From: an uncultured Clostridia bacterium
GTDB taxonomy: Bacteria; Bacillota; Clostridia; Christensenellales; UBA1242
Direction: 5' to 3'
Assembly: GCA_934747965.1 (NCBI GenBank)
Contig: CAKVHI010000005.1
Location: 47,780 to 111,779, forward strand
DNA: 64,000 nt
Of the stretch, positions 48,967 through 57,572 are shown piece after piece (within the stretch, counting starts at the first letter, position 1; each line of letters begins with the position of its first letter). A program made the position numbers and the translations under genes. Under the pieces are notes generated by a model. The model ran no database searches. It saw only the letters and a program-made list of their open reading frames with translations, and had not been told where the DNA came from.

Positions 48967-50358
48967 ATGGATAAAACTAACAATAAAAGCAATGAACAAC
49001 AAGAGAAACTAAAAATTGGGATTTTTAATGACTCTTTTTTTCCAATGATTGATGGGGTTATTAATGTTATAGACAACTATGCAAAAAGGTTGACTGAATA
49101 CGCTGATGTTACGGTTTTTGTGCCAGAAGGTAGAGAAAGTTTTGATGACAGCAAATTTAATTATAAAGTTGTTAGATGTACAAAAAAAATTACAGCGTCA
49201 TTTTTGGATTATGACTTACCTATGCCAGGTTGGGATAAAGATTTTATTGATGAAATAAAAAATTCTAATCTTGATATTGTTCACATTCATTCGCCATTTT
49301 CAATCGGAAAGGTTGGTTTAAAGTATGCCAGAAAGCATAATATTCCGGTGGTTGCAACACTTCATAGTCAATTTAAGAAAGACTTTTATATGGCAACAAA
49401 AAGTAAACTTTTGACTTCAATGCTATTAAAAAATATTATCAATGTTTTTAATAATTGTGATGAGTGTTGGGCTGTAAACAAGGAAGTCGCAAAAGTTTAT
49501 TTTAAAGATTATAAGTTAAACCGACTTGCAAAAGTGCAAAACAATGGAACAGATCTTAAATATTACGATAATGACGAAGAAATCAAAAAATTGAAAAAAG
49601 AATATAACATTAATGATGATTGTATGGTTTTACTTTTTGTTGGAAGAATTAACAAAATTAAAAACATATTTTTCACACTTAATTGTTTGAAGCTACTTAA
49701 AGAAAAAAACTTTAATTTTAAAATGTTCTTTGTAGGCACGGGTCCTGATATTGATGAATTAAAAGACAAAATTAAAGAATATAACCTTGAAGATTATGTT
49801 GTTTTAACAGGCAAAATTAGTGATCGGGAATTGCTCGTAAAACATTTTAGAATGGCAGATTTGTTTGTATTTCCTTCTCTTTACGATTGTTCAAGTTTGG
49901 TGCAAATTGAGGCTGCAAGTCAAAAGACTCCAACAATTTTTATTCGTGGAGCAGTTACAAGCGGAACTTGTACTGAGGGGGTAGACGCCTTTTTTGCTGA
50001 GAATGATGAAACAAAATTTGCTAACAAAATTATAGAAATTTTTGCTAATCCTGAAGAGTATGAAAAGATAAAGAATGGTGCATTTACCAATCTTTATGTT
50101 ACATGGGATGATGCTATAAAAAAAGTTTATGATGAATATTTGCAAGTTATTGAGAAATATAAAAGTGGCTATTACAAAAAATTTCAAACAAGTGATTACA
50201 AATCTCATAAAAAGAAAGTTAAATTAGTTATAAACAGAGAACACTTAAAAAATAAACGCTACATAGAAAAAAAGAAGAAGAAACGCAAAAATCAATTAAA
50301 AAAGAGTATTTACAAAAATTATAAAAAAAATAAAATTAAAAAAGTGATGTCATCATAG
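48967..50358 (+). CDS. Group 1 (GT4-type) glycosyltransferase with basic C-terminal tail
   Basis: 463 residues. GT-B fold glycosyltransferase: KIGIFNDSFFPMIDGVINVI at the start of the acceptor half, VHIHSPFSIGKVGLKYARK in its middle, then the nucleotide-sugar half with LLFVGRINKIKN, MFFVGTGPD, VVLTGKISDRELL, FVFPSLYDCSSLVQIEAASQ. This last contains the conserved E (here in QIEAAS) of the E-x7-E-type donor site. The closest relatives are lipid or cell-envelope glucosyltransferases. The final 50 residues are extremely lysine-rich, unusual for the family, and may bind membrane or nucleic acid. I chose ATG 48967 because the earlier in-frame ATG at 48952 overlaps the -10 box; there is no ribosome site. 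Confidence 0.85.
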   Translation: MDKTNNKSNEQQEKLKIGIFNDSFFPMIDGVINVIDNYAKRLTEYADVTVFVPEGRESFDDSKFNYKVVRCTKKITASFLDYDLPMPGWDKDFIDEIKNSNLDIVHIHSPFSIGKVGLKYARKHNIPVVATLHSQFKKDFYMATKSKLLTSMLLKNIINVFNNCDECWAVNKEVAKVYFKDYKLNRLAKVQNNGTDLKYYDNDEEIKKLKKEYNINDDCMVLLFVGRINKIKNIFFTLNCLKLLKEKNFNFKMFFVGTGPDIDELKDKIKEYNLEDYVVLTGKISDRELLVKHFRMADLFVFPSLYDCSSLVQIEAASQKTPTIFIRGAVTSGTCTEGVDAFFAENDETKFANKIIEIFANPEEYEKIKNGAFTNLYVTWDDAIKKVYDEYLQVIEKYKSGYYKKFQTSDYKSHKKKVKLVINREHLKNKRYIEKKKKKRKNQLKKSIYKNYKKNKIKKVMSS

Positions 50359-50485
50359 AAGTTTCATATCCATAGAACATTCTTCATAAATGCTGGCACA
50401 GGTGAAATTAGTTATACATAATCTAAAATGAAGATAAAAGAATTTAAAAATAAAAACAAAAGACAACAAAGATATTAAAAAACTG

Positions 50486-50520
50486 AAAAAGATGTTAAAA
50501 TGCATTGACATCTTTTTTGT
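50486..50520 (+). terminator. Terminator after the glycosyltransferase gene
   Basis: AAAAAGATGT, loop, ACATCTTTTTT followed by more T, about 130 bases after the stop. Between 50359 and 50485 I see nothing else. Its 3-prime arm overlaps the -35 of the next promoter. Confidence 0.75.
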
Positions 50521-50669
50521 TTTTTGATAAAATATGGCTATCATTTGTGCGAATTTATTTTTTTGTGCAAAATGACCACTTGCAAATCTTATTATTGGGT
50601 TTGTAAGAGTAAAAATTTAAGATTTACCGTTTTAAAATTGGTAAGTTCAAATTTTAAAGGAGGAAAGAT
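50505..50669 (+). promoter_or_regulatory. Promoter and structured leader of the rpsL-rpsG-fusA operon
   Basis: TTGACA (50505-50510), 17 bases, TAAAAT (50528-50533) with a TG extension. The leader holds a hairpin CTTGCAAA/TTTGTAAG (50579-50607). It then has two competing pairings: TTACC/GGTAA (50624-50644) and TTTAAAATT/AATTTTAAA (50631-50658). The latter abuts AAAGGAGG (50656-50663). It may be an autoregulatory site for S7 or S12; inference. Confidence 0.65.
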
Positions 50670-51041
50670 ATGCCAACAATTAACCAATTAATTAGGCACG
50701 GCAGAAAACAAGTTGAAGATAAAAGTAAATCTCCAATTCTTGAAAAATGTCCACAAAAAAGAGGCGTTTGTTTGACTGTAACAACAACAACACCTAAAAA
50801 GCCTAACTCTGCGTTAAGAAAAATTGCTAAGGTTAAAGTTTCAAATGGTCAAGAAGGTACTTGTTATATCCCAGGTATTGGACATAACTTGCAAGAACAC
50901 AGTGTTGTTCTTATTCGTGGTGGCCGTGTAAAAGACTTACCGGGTGTTCGTTATCACATTGTTCGTGGTGCACTAGATACTGCAGGCGTAGCAAAAAGAA
51001 ATCAAAGCAGAAGTAAATATGGTGCTAAGAAACCTAAATAA
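50670..51041 (+). CDS. rpsL: Ribosomal protein S12
   Basis: 123 residues of the 30S decoding-centre protein S12. [17 protein letters not shown] carries the conserved lysine (PKKPNSA) and [17 protein letters not shown] the second, both wild type, so no streptomycin-resistance substitution is present. AAAGGAGG precedes ATG 50670. First gene of the str operon. Confidence 0.98.
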   Translation: MPTINQLIRHGRKQVEDKSKSPILEKCPQKRGVCLTVTTTTPKKPNSALRKIAKVKVSNGQEGTCYIPGIGHNLQEHSVVLIRGGRVKDLPGVRYHIVRGALDTAGVAKRNQSRSKYGAKKPK

Positions 51042-51079
51042 ATTTAAACTTATTATATTTTAAAAAGGAGAGATAAATT

Positions 51080-51550
51080 ATGCCAAGAAGAAATCAGGCC
51101 GTTAAAAGAGAAATTTTGCCAGATCCAAAATTTAACAGCATAGTTGTTGCAAAATTAATCAACCAAGTTATGCAAGATGGCAAAAAATCTTTAGCACAAA
51201 GCATTGTTTATGGTGCTTTTGATATTGCTAATGAAAAATTAGGTCTTGAAGGTGCAAACTGTTTATCAGTTGCCCTAGAAAATGTTATGCCAGTTGTTGA
51301 ATGTAAAGCAAGGCGTGTTGGCGGAACAAACTATCAAGTTCCTATTGAAGTACGCCCAGACAGACGCCAAACTTTAGGAATTCGTTGGCTTGTTAATGCA
51401 GCAAGAAATCGTAGTGAAAGAGAAATGGTAAACAGACTTGCTATGGAAATCGTTGATGCAAACAACCAAACAGGCAGTGCAGTTAAAAAGAGAGAAGAAA
51501 TGCACAGAATGGCTGAAGCAAACAAAGCTTTTGCTCATTTTAAATATTAA
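51080..51550 (+). CDS. rpsG: Ribosomal protein S7
   Basis: 156 residues, standard length, primary binder of the 3-prime domain of 16S rRNA. It starts [20 protein letters not shown] and contains [20 protein letters not shown] and AIRWL-type segment [22 protein letters not shown] precedes ATG 51080, 38 bases after rpsL. S7 often represses its own operon; the structured leader upstream would be the place for that. Confidence 0.98.
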   Translation: MPRRNQAVKREILPDPKFNSIVVAKLINQVMQDGKKSLAQSIVYGAFDIANEKLGLEGANCLSVALENVMPVVECKARRVGGTNYQVPIEVRPDRRQTLGIRWLVNAARNRSEREMVNRLAMEIVDANNQTGSAVKKREEMHRMAEANKAFAHFKY

Positions 51551-51565
51551 TATAAGGAGAAAATT

Positions 51566-53653
51566 ATGCCAAGAGAATATAGCCTAAAAGATATAAGAAA
51601 TATTGGTATTATGGCGCACATTGATGCGGGAAAAACCACAACTACTGAAAGAATTTTGTATTATACAGGCATAAATCATAAAATCGGTGAAGTACATGAT
51701 GGCGGTGCAACCATGGATTGGATGGAGCAAGAACAAGAACGTGGTATTACTATCACTTCTGCTTGCACAACTTGTTCATGGAAAGGTAAAAGAATAAATA
51801 TTATTGACACTCCGGGCCACGTAGACTTTTCTGTTGAAGTAGAAAGAAGTTTGAAAGTTCTTGATGGCGCAATAACTGTTTTAAGTGCCCGTGAAGGTGC
51901 TCAACCACAAAGTGAAACAGTTTGGAAACAAGCAAATAAATATAAAGTGCCTCGTCTAGTGTTCGTTAATAAAATGGATCGTGATGCAGCAGACTTTTAT
52001 AAGGCTTGTGATAGTGTTAAAACAAGATTAAGAGGTAACCCTGTTCCAATTCAAATTCCTATTGGACAAGAAGCTAACTTTAAAGGATTAATTGACCTAG
52101 TTGAAATGAATGCAATTATGTATCATGAAGACGATGGTAAAATTTTTGAAGTTACTGAAATTCCGCAAGAATATAAAGCAAAAGCAGAAGAATATCGTGC
52201 AAAAATGATAGAATCAGTTGCAGAAACTGATGATGCTTTGCTAGAGAAGTTTTTTGCTGGAGAAGAATTTACAAAAGAAGAAATTAAAGCAGGTTTAAGA
52301 AAAGGTACTCTTGAATTAAAATTAAACCCAGTTTTGTGTGGTACTGCATTAAGAAACAAAGGTGTTCAACCACTTTTGGATGCCGTTGTTGATTATTTGC
52401 CAGCCCCTACTGATGTTGACCACATTGTTGGTGTTAATCCAGACACTGGTGCAGAAGAAATCAGAGAATCTTCTGACGATGCACCATTTGCTGGTTTAGC
52501 ATTCAAAATTATGGACGATAAATTTGTTGGGAACTTAACTTTCTTCCGTGTTTATTCAGGCTCGTTGAAAGCAGGGTCTTATGTTTATAACCCTCGTACT
52601 CAAAGAAAAGAAAGAATTGGTCGTATAGTTAGAATGCATGCCAATGAAAGAAAAGAAATTGATGAAATTTTTGCAGGTGATATTGCTGCTTTGGTTGGTT
52701 TGAAAGACACAATAACTGCAGACACACTTTGCGATGAAGATCATCCAATTATGCTTTCAGGTATGGACTTCCAAGACCCAGTTATTGAACAAAGTTTGGA
52801 GCCAAAAACAAAAGCAGACCAAGAAAAAATGGTTTTAGCATTGATTAAACTTGCTAAAGAAGACCCAACTTTCAAAACTTGGACAGACAAAGATTCTGGT
52901 CAAACAATTATTGCAGGTGTAGGAGAACTTCATCTTGATATTATTGTTGACAGATTAAGAAGAGAATTTGGTGTTGAAGCTAATATCGGAAAACCTCAAG
53001 TTGCTTATAAAGAAACAATCAGAATGCCAGTTGAAGCTGAAGGAAAATATATTCGTCAATCAGGTGGTAAAGGTCAATATGGTCATTGCTGGATTAAACT
53101 AGAACCAAAAGAAGACGGTGGATATGAATTTATTGATGAAATCGTTGGTGGTGTTATTCCAAAAGAATATATTCCTGCGATTGATAAAGGAATTCAAGAA
53201 GCTGCTGCAAACGGAATTTTGGCAGGTTACCCAGTTGTTGACTTTAAAGTGCATGTTTTTGATGGATCTTATCATGATGTTGATAGTAGTGAAATGGCAT
53301 TTAAAATTGCAGGAAGTATGGCATTTAAAGAAGCCGCAAGAAAAGCAAACCCAGTTTTGCTTGAACCTATTATGAAAGTTGAAGTAGAAACTCCAGATGA
53401 CTATCTAGGCGATGTTATTGGTGGTTTAACTTCTCGTCGTGGTATTCTTCAAGGAACAGAAGCAACACTTGGAATTCAAAAAGTAGATGCTCAAGTGCCA
53501 CTTTCAGAGATGTTCGGCTATGTTACTGATTTGAGAAGTGCAACACAAGGTCGTGGAACATTTACAATGGTATTCAGCCACTATGCTGAAGTGCCAAAAT
53601 CTATCGCTGACAAAATTATTGGCGAAAGAGCAAAGAAAAACACAGAAGAATAA
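51566..53653 (+). CDS. fusA: Elongation factor G
   Basis: 695 residues with GTPase motifs [19 protein letters not shown] (G1), ERGITITSA (G2), DTPGHVDF (G3) and [10 protein letters not shown] (G4), followed by domains II-V, typical of EF-G rather than of RF3 or TetM-like protection proteins. It drives ribosomal translocation. The start is ATG 51566, 15 bases after rpsG, with AAGGAG. The gene ends with a hairpin at 53658-53683 lacking a T run. Confidence 0.98.
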   Translation: MPREYSLKDIRNIGIMAHIDAGKTTTTERILYYTGINHKIGEVHDGGATMDWMEQEQERGITITSACTTCSWKGKRINIIDTPGHVDFSVEVERSLKVLDGAITVLSAREGAQPQSETVWKQANKYKVPRLVFVNKMDRDAADFYKACDSVKTRLRGNPVPIQIPIGQEANFKGLIDLVEMNAIMYHEDDGKIFEVTEIPQEYKAKAEEYRAKMIESVAETDDALLEKFFAGEEFTKEEIKAGLRKGTLELKLNPVLCGTALRNKGVQPLLDAVVDYLPAPTDVDHIVGVNPDTGAEEIRESSDDAPFAGLAFKIMDDKFVGNLTFFRVYSGSLKAGSYVYNPRTQRKERIGRIVRMHANERKEIDEIFAGDIAALVGLKDTITADTLCDEDHPIMLSGMDFQDPVIEQSLEPKTKADQEKMVLALIKLAKEDPTFKTWTDKDSGQTIIAGVGELHLDIIVDRLRREFGVEANIGKPQVAYKETIRMPVEAEGKYIRQSGGKGQYGHCWIKLEPKEDGGYEFIDEIVGGVIPKEYIPAIDKGIQEAAANGILAGYPVVDFKVHVFDGSYHDVDSSEMAFKIAGSMAFKEAARKANPVLLEPIMKVEVETPDDYLGDVIGGLTSRRGILQGTEATLGIQKVDAQVPLSEMFGYVTDLRSATQGRGTFTMVFSHYAEVPKSIADKIIGERAKKNTEE

Positions 53654-53657
53654 TATT

Positions 53658-53683
53658 TTGCAGGATTTTAATTAATCCTGTAA
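53658..53683 (+). terminator. Hairpin after fusA, possible weak terminator
   Basis: TTGCAGGATT paired (one G-T) with AATCCTGTAA. The tail is AAATATTTT, not a clean T run, so read-through into tuf is possible. Confidence 0.5.
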
Positions 53684-53711
53684 AAATATTTTAATAAAAT
53701 GAAAATTTTGT

Positions 53712-53740
53712 TTGCTTTATTTTTATTATTATGTTAAAAT
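53712..53740 (+). promoter_or_regulatory. tuf promoter
   Basis: TTGCTT (53712-53717), 17 bases, TAAAAT (53735-53740) with a TG extension. It is followed by an AAATAATTTCATA-type leader and TAGGAGG ahead of ATG 53796, so tuf can be expressed separately from fusA. Confidence 0.7.
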
Positions 53741-53795
53741 TAAAGCAAGTGAAATAAAAAAATAATTTCATAAAAATTAGGAGGAATTTTTTAAA

Positions 53796-55004
53796 ATGGC
53801 AAAAGCTAAATTTGAAAGAACAAAACCACATTGCAACATTGGAACAATTGGTCACGTAGACCATGGTAAAACAACTCTAACTGCTGCAATTTGTATGACT
53901 TTATCAAAAATTGGCCATGCTCAAGGTATGGAATATGCTGATATTGATAAAGCCCCAGAAGAAAAAGCAAGAGGAATCACAATCAACACTGCTCACGTAG
54001 AATATGAAACAGAAAAAAGACACTACGCTCACGTTGACTGCCCAGGACACGCAGACTATGTTAAAAACATGATCACTGGTGCTGCTCAAATGGATGGCGC
54101 AATTTTGGTTGTTTCTGCTGCTGATGGTCCAATGCCACAAACAAGAGAACACATTTTGCTAGCTCGTCAAGTTGGCGTTCCTTACATTGTTGTTTTCATG
54201 AACAAATGTGATATGGTTGATGACCCAGAACTACTAGACTTAGTTGAAATGGAAATCAGAGAATTGTTAAATAAATATGATTTCCCAGGGGATACTACAC
54301 CTATTATTCGTGGCTCAGCTCAAAAAGCACTAGATGCTGTTAACGCAGGTGTTGATGTTACAACTGCTCCAGAATGTAAATGTATTTTTGAATTAATGGA
54401 CACTATTGACAGTTATATTCCTGATCCAAAACGTGATGTTGATCAACCATTCTTAATGCCAGTTGAAGATGTATTCACTATTACTGGTCGTGGTACTGTT
54501 GCTACAGGTAGAGTAGAACGTGGTGTTGTTAAAGTTGGTGATACAGTTGAAATCGTTGGTATGGGCGCTAAAAAACAAACAGTAGTTACAGGCGTTGAAA
54601 TGTTCAGAAAATTACTAGACCAAGCTGAAGCTGGTGATAATATCGGTGCATTGCTTCGTGGTATTGAAAGAAAAGATATTGAAAGAGGTCAAGTACTTGC
54701 AAAACCAGGCACAATTCACCCACATACAGAATTTACAGCTCAAGTTTATGTTTTGAAGAAAGAAGAAGGCGGTCGTCATACTCCATTCTTTAATGGTTAC
54801 AGACCTCAATTCTATTTCAGAACAACAGATGTTACTGGTACTATTGAACTTCCACAAGGCGTTGAAATGGTTATGCCAGGGGATAATATCTCTATGGACA
54901 TCAAATTAATCACTGATATCGCTATTGAAGAAGGTCTTCGTTTCGCTATCCGTGAAGGTGGCAGAACTGTAGGCTCAGGCGTTGTTACAAAAATTATTAA
55001 ATAG
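53796..55004 (+). CDS. tuf: Elongation factor Tu
   Basis: 402 residues, a few longer than usual, with [14 protein letters not shown] (G1), [14 protein letters not shown] (G2 threonine), [20 protein letters not shown] (G3), NKCDMVDD (G4) and GSAQKAL (G5). It delivers aminoacyl-tRNA to the ribosome. A small insertion [17 protein letters not shown] lies before the ELMD segment in the linker of domain I. The start ATG 53796 follows TAGGAGG. A strong terminator closes the gene. Confidence 0.98.
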   Translation: MAKAKFERTKPHCNIGTIGHVDHGKTTLTAAICMTLSKIGHAQGMEYADIDKAPEEKARGITINTAHVEYETEKRHYAHVDCPGHADYVKNMITGAAQMDGAILVVSAADGPMPQTREHILLARQVGVPYIVVFMNKCDMVDDPELLDLVEMEIRELLNKYDFPGDTTPIIRGSAQKALDAVNAGVDVTTAPECKCIFELMDTIDSYIPDPKRDVDQPFLMPVEDVFTITGRGTVATGRVERGVVKVGDTVEIVGMGAKKQTVVTGVEMFRKLLDQAEAGDNIGALLRGIERKDIERGQVLAKPGTIHPHTEFTAQVYVLKKEEGGRHTPFFNGYRPQFYFRTTDVTGTIELPQGVEMVMPGDNISMDIKLITDIAIEEGLRFAIREGGRTVGSGVVTKIIK

Positions 55005-55016
55005 TTTTTATTCAGA

Positions 55017-55049
55017 ATAAGCAAGTTTAGTTACTTGCTTATTTTTTTT
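55017..55049 (+). terminator. tuf terminator
   Basis: AATAAGCAAGT, loop, ACTTGCTTATT and a T run, 12 bases after the tuf stop. Confidence 0.9.
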
Positions 55050-55132
55050 ACGATTTAGGTTTGTGAAATTTTTTAATTATATTTGTAAAATGTTATTTTT
55101 TGTGTTATACTACTTTTACAAAGGAAAACTTT

Positions 55133-56083
55133 ATGGAATTAAAACTTGCTGATTTGGAGAAAGAGAATTCACAATATATCAGAAGAGATATAGATGGCGG
55201 GATTTTGACTGAAAAGTATGAAATAGATAGATTTAAACTGCAACAATATTCTGAAGTTGTAGATAATTTGATGCTTGGCAATTACAATGAATTTGGCGAG
55301 TATGAAATTCAACCAGAAATACAAAAGGAACTTTTAAATTGCAAAAAAGTTATTACTGATAATTATGAAAATATTTTGTTTGTTGAGAGTTTAGATAAAA
55401 TTAGTGCTTTTGGTAAATTGAATTTTGCTGTTAAGGTAGTAAATTCGGATAAAACTAATTTCAAAACTGCAATATTAGAAATTTTAGAGCCAATTTACAA
55501 AGCTAAAGGATATATTGAAAATACTCAAGCAACAGTAATAAAAAAGATTACCTTACCTCAAAATGATGTTTTTAAAAGCGAAGTGTATAAAGCATTTAAC
55601 ATTGTTTTGATAGAGGGGGAAGGTGCTGAAAAAGAAACTAAAACTGAGGATAATTTCCAAAACTTAATAGACAGAAAAATTAAACTTTTGTATTTGAAAA
55701 AACATATAGAGCAACAACAAGATTTTGAAATTTGTTATAAAAAGAATATCGAAGAATTAAAAAAGACTGATGAAGGCAAAAAAATAATCGAAAAGACTGA
55801 AAAGGAAGAGAAAGTTGCTGAAAAATATTTAAAAATAGAGCCTGATGATTACAAATCTAAAAATGAAATTTTAACAAAAAATATAGAATCTTCTTTAAAA
55901 ATAATTCCTATTCCAATTTTGAGTAACCTTGTTAAACTCCATGAAAAAACTGTAAATAAAATTCAACAAGTCAAAGTTGCAATGCAAAAGCAAGTGTTAA
56001 ATAAGAAAAAAGTTGTTGTTATTAAAAAAACAACAAGAGAAAAGGAAAGATTAAACAACATTGATGATGTTCTAATTCATTAA
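55133..56083 (+). CDS. Hypothetical protein with long charged helices
   Basis: 316 residues, cytoplasmic by appearance. The first 170 residues are mixed; residues about 190-260 are a Lys/Glu-rich helical stretch (KKNIEELKKTDEGKKIIEKT followed by EKEEKVAEKYLKI) that looks like a coiled coil; the C-terminus is basic. No conserved catalytic motif was recognised. ATG 55133 is chosen because AAAGGAAA precedes it and TATACT (55106-55111) is a possible -10; the longer frame from TTG 55100 would lie upstream of the ribosome site. It stands alone after the tuf terminator. The repeat element at 56142 lies 58 bases downstream. Confidence 0.65.
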   Translation: MELKLADLEKENSQYIRRDIDGGILTEKYEIDRFKLQQYSEVVDNLMLGNYNEFGEYEIQPEIQKELLNCKKVITDNYENILFVESLDKISAFGKLNFAVKVVNSDKTNFKTAILEILEPIYKAKGYIENTQATVIKKITLPQNDVFKSEVYKAFNIVLIEGEGAEKETKTEDNFQNLIDRKIKLLYLKKHIEQQQDFEICYKKNIEELKKTDEGKKIIEKTEKEEKVAEKYLKIEPDDYKSKNEILTKNIESSLKIIPIPILSNLVKLHEKTVNKIQQVKVAMQKQVLNKKKVVVIKKTTREKERLNNIDDVLIH

Positions 56084-56141
56084 TCTAATTTTAATTTAAC
56101 AAGCAAAGTGAAATTTTAAAATATATTCCAAAAACTGCTTG

Positions 56142-56246
56142 GTGCCACAGGCACTTTAATATTAAAATGCGTAGTAATTAGTAAAGATTAAAAGAACTTC
56201 AAAATTATTTAAAAACGCTTAAGTGTCGTGGGCACTTTCAATAAAG
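56142..56246. repeat. Dispersed repeat element, copy 1, with hairpin-forming ends
   Basis: Starts GTGCCACAGGCACTTT, itself a perfect hairpin (GTGCC ACA GGCAC), then AATATTAAA. AAAAACGCTT follows at 56211-56220. A related GTGTCGTGGGCACTTT lies at 56224-56239, close to the start motif in inverted form. The first 25 bases match 63761-63785 at 23 positions, and AAAAACGCTT recurs there at a similar distance (69 against 63 bases). It is non-coding. It could be a small MITE or REP-like element; no transposase is in the window. Confidence 0.5.
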
Positions 56247-56278
56247 AAAATTAAAAAACTTTGAAAAACTTTTTAAAA

Positions 56279-56520
56279 ATGTTAACTGAAAATGATACAC
56301 GAAACAGAGTTAAATTTACAGTTACAAAACTAACTAATCGATTTGCCGCAGTAACTTATTTTAAACAAAACGGCTCTGTAGCAGAGTTAATAACAAAAAA
56401 TCGTCTGTGACTTTGCTTTCAATTACAGGCGAGGCTAAATCAATGATTTTGATATTTTATCTTGATAACATAAACATAGAATCAGTGTTTACAGATATAG
56501 AATTTATTAAAGTATATTAA
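56279..56520 (+). pseudogene. Small ORF interrupted by a one-base shift in an A run
   Basis: ATG 56279 opens a 43-codon frame (starting MLTENDTRNRVKFTVTKLTN) that stops at TGA 56408-56410. Reading one base back at the A6 run (about 56391-56396) gives a continuous 80-residue product whose second part runs to TAA 56518-56520 and includes LLSITGEAKSMILIFYLDNI. A strong terminator follows at once. There is no good ribosome site. Either a sequencing error, a decayed gene, or -1 frameshifting on the in-phase heptamer A AAA AAT. No family recognised. Confidence 0.35.
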
Positions 56521-56522
56521 AT

Positions 56523-56563
56523 AAAAAAGATATAACTAAATTTATTTTGGTTATATCTTTTTT
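56523..56563 (+). terminator. Terminator after the frameshifted small ORF
   Basis: AAAAAAGATATAAC paired with GTTATATCTTTTTT, a 14-base-pair stem with T tail. It supports transcription of the region before it. Confidence 0.85.
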
Positions 56564-56658
56564 ATATAATATTTTGTGTGTTTTAAGGTTTTAGTTTTTG
56601 AAAGTCAAAGTAACATAGCAAAAATTATCATAATTTTAAAAAAAGTTAAAAAAAATAG

Positions 56659-56687
56659 TTGACAATGACACTATTTAGTGTTAAACT
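56659..56687 (+). promoter_or_regulatory. tRNA-Asn promoter with palindrome in the spacer
   Basis: TTGACA (56659-56664), 17 bases, TAAACT (56682-56687). The spacer contains ACACTA TT TAGTGT (56668-56681), a perfect inverted repeat that would lie under RNA polymerase. Confidence 0.75.
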
Positions 56688-56713
56688 ATTAAAGTTTAGA
56701 AAATAAACATTAT

Positions 56714-56788
<75 letters not shown>

Positions 56789-56797
56789 AAATGACAT

Positions 56798-56843
56798 ACG
56801 CCCACAATGATTGAAGCAGTTTCATCATCGTGGGTGTTTTTTT
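56798..56843 (+). terminator. Terminator of tRNA-Asn
   Basis: CGCCCACAATGAT paired (with one mismatch) with ATCATCGTGGGTG, followed by seven T. Confidence 0.85.
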
Positions 56844-56978
56844 AGTTGATTATTTTATGATTTGTGGTATTAAAATCATTTAAATTTTAATCTTTGATAG
56901 TTTATTATTTATATTAGCATAACTCTTTTAAATGTATATTTTTTGTTGTTTTTAGCAAAATACTTATAAGAGGTAGTT

Positions 56979-57386
56979 ATGCAAATTGATCAAAAAAAAG
57001 TACTTTTAAACATTACATATTACACTTTGATAGGGCTAAGTTTGTTAACGAGTGCTTTGTTTATTTTAAAGGTAGCGTTTGGGAATTTTCCAATGTATAT
57101 TAAAATTATTTACTTTATATGGTCTGGTCTACTAATTCTTTACATTGCTTTTGATGTTTTTTGCACAATAAGGCGAGTGCTAAAATTTGTTTCTGGAATA
57201 ATTTTGTTTGTGCTTGCCTTAATTTGTGTAATCATGGCTGTCGATGTGTTCTTTATGCAAGGGGTTTCGTTCAGGGCTGTAACAAATTTAGAAGTTACTT
57301 ATTTTATTAACATGAGTTTAAGTTTTCTTCCTGTTTACCTTTCGTTTTTTGCCTTTATATTCGGTGAAAAAATAGTTGAAGGTTAA
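56979..57386 (+). CDS. Small four-helix integral membrane protein, unknown
   Basis: 135 residues with four predicted membrane helices (about 12-32, 39-61, 66-90 and 105-128), short polar ends and no signal peptide or recognisable motif. AAGAGG precedes ATG 56979. It lies between tRNA-Asn and glmS on the same strand. The 186 bases after it (57387-57572) are AT-rich, with no glmS ribozyme or terminator recognised. No function proposed. Confidence 0.7.
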   Translation: MQIDQKKVLLNITYYTLIGLSLLTSALFILKVAFGNFPMYIKIIYFIWSGLLILYIAFDVFCTIRRVLKFVSGIILFVLALICVIMAVDVFFMQGVSFRAVTNLEVTYFINMSLSFLPVYLSFFAFIFGEKIVEG

Positions 57387-57572
57387 TTGCTTAAAAAAAA
57401 TATAAAATTTTGAAAATTTGTTTAAAATTACATTTTAACACAATTTTTTGTCTAAACATAAAATACAAAAAGAGGTTTAATTTTTATATTTTATTTTTTT
57501 ACTCCAAAAATAAGATTTGGTTTAAAAAGATTTTTGTAAAATTTAACATTTCGTATATTTGAAGGTAGTTTT

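Noticed and set aside
57387..57572. Possible glmS ribozyme or riboswitch ahead of glmS
   Set aside because: The 186-base interval is AT-rich and I could not find the conserved core or a pseudoknot of the ribozyme; only an ordinary ribosome site (AAGGTAG) is present.
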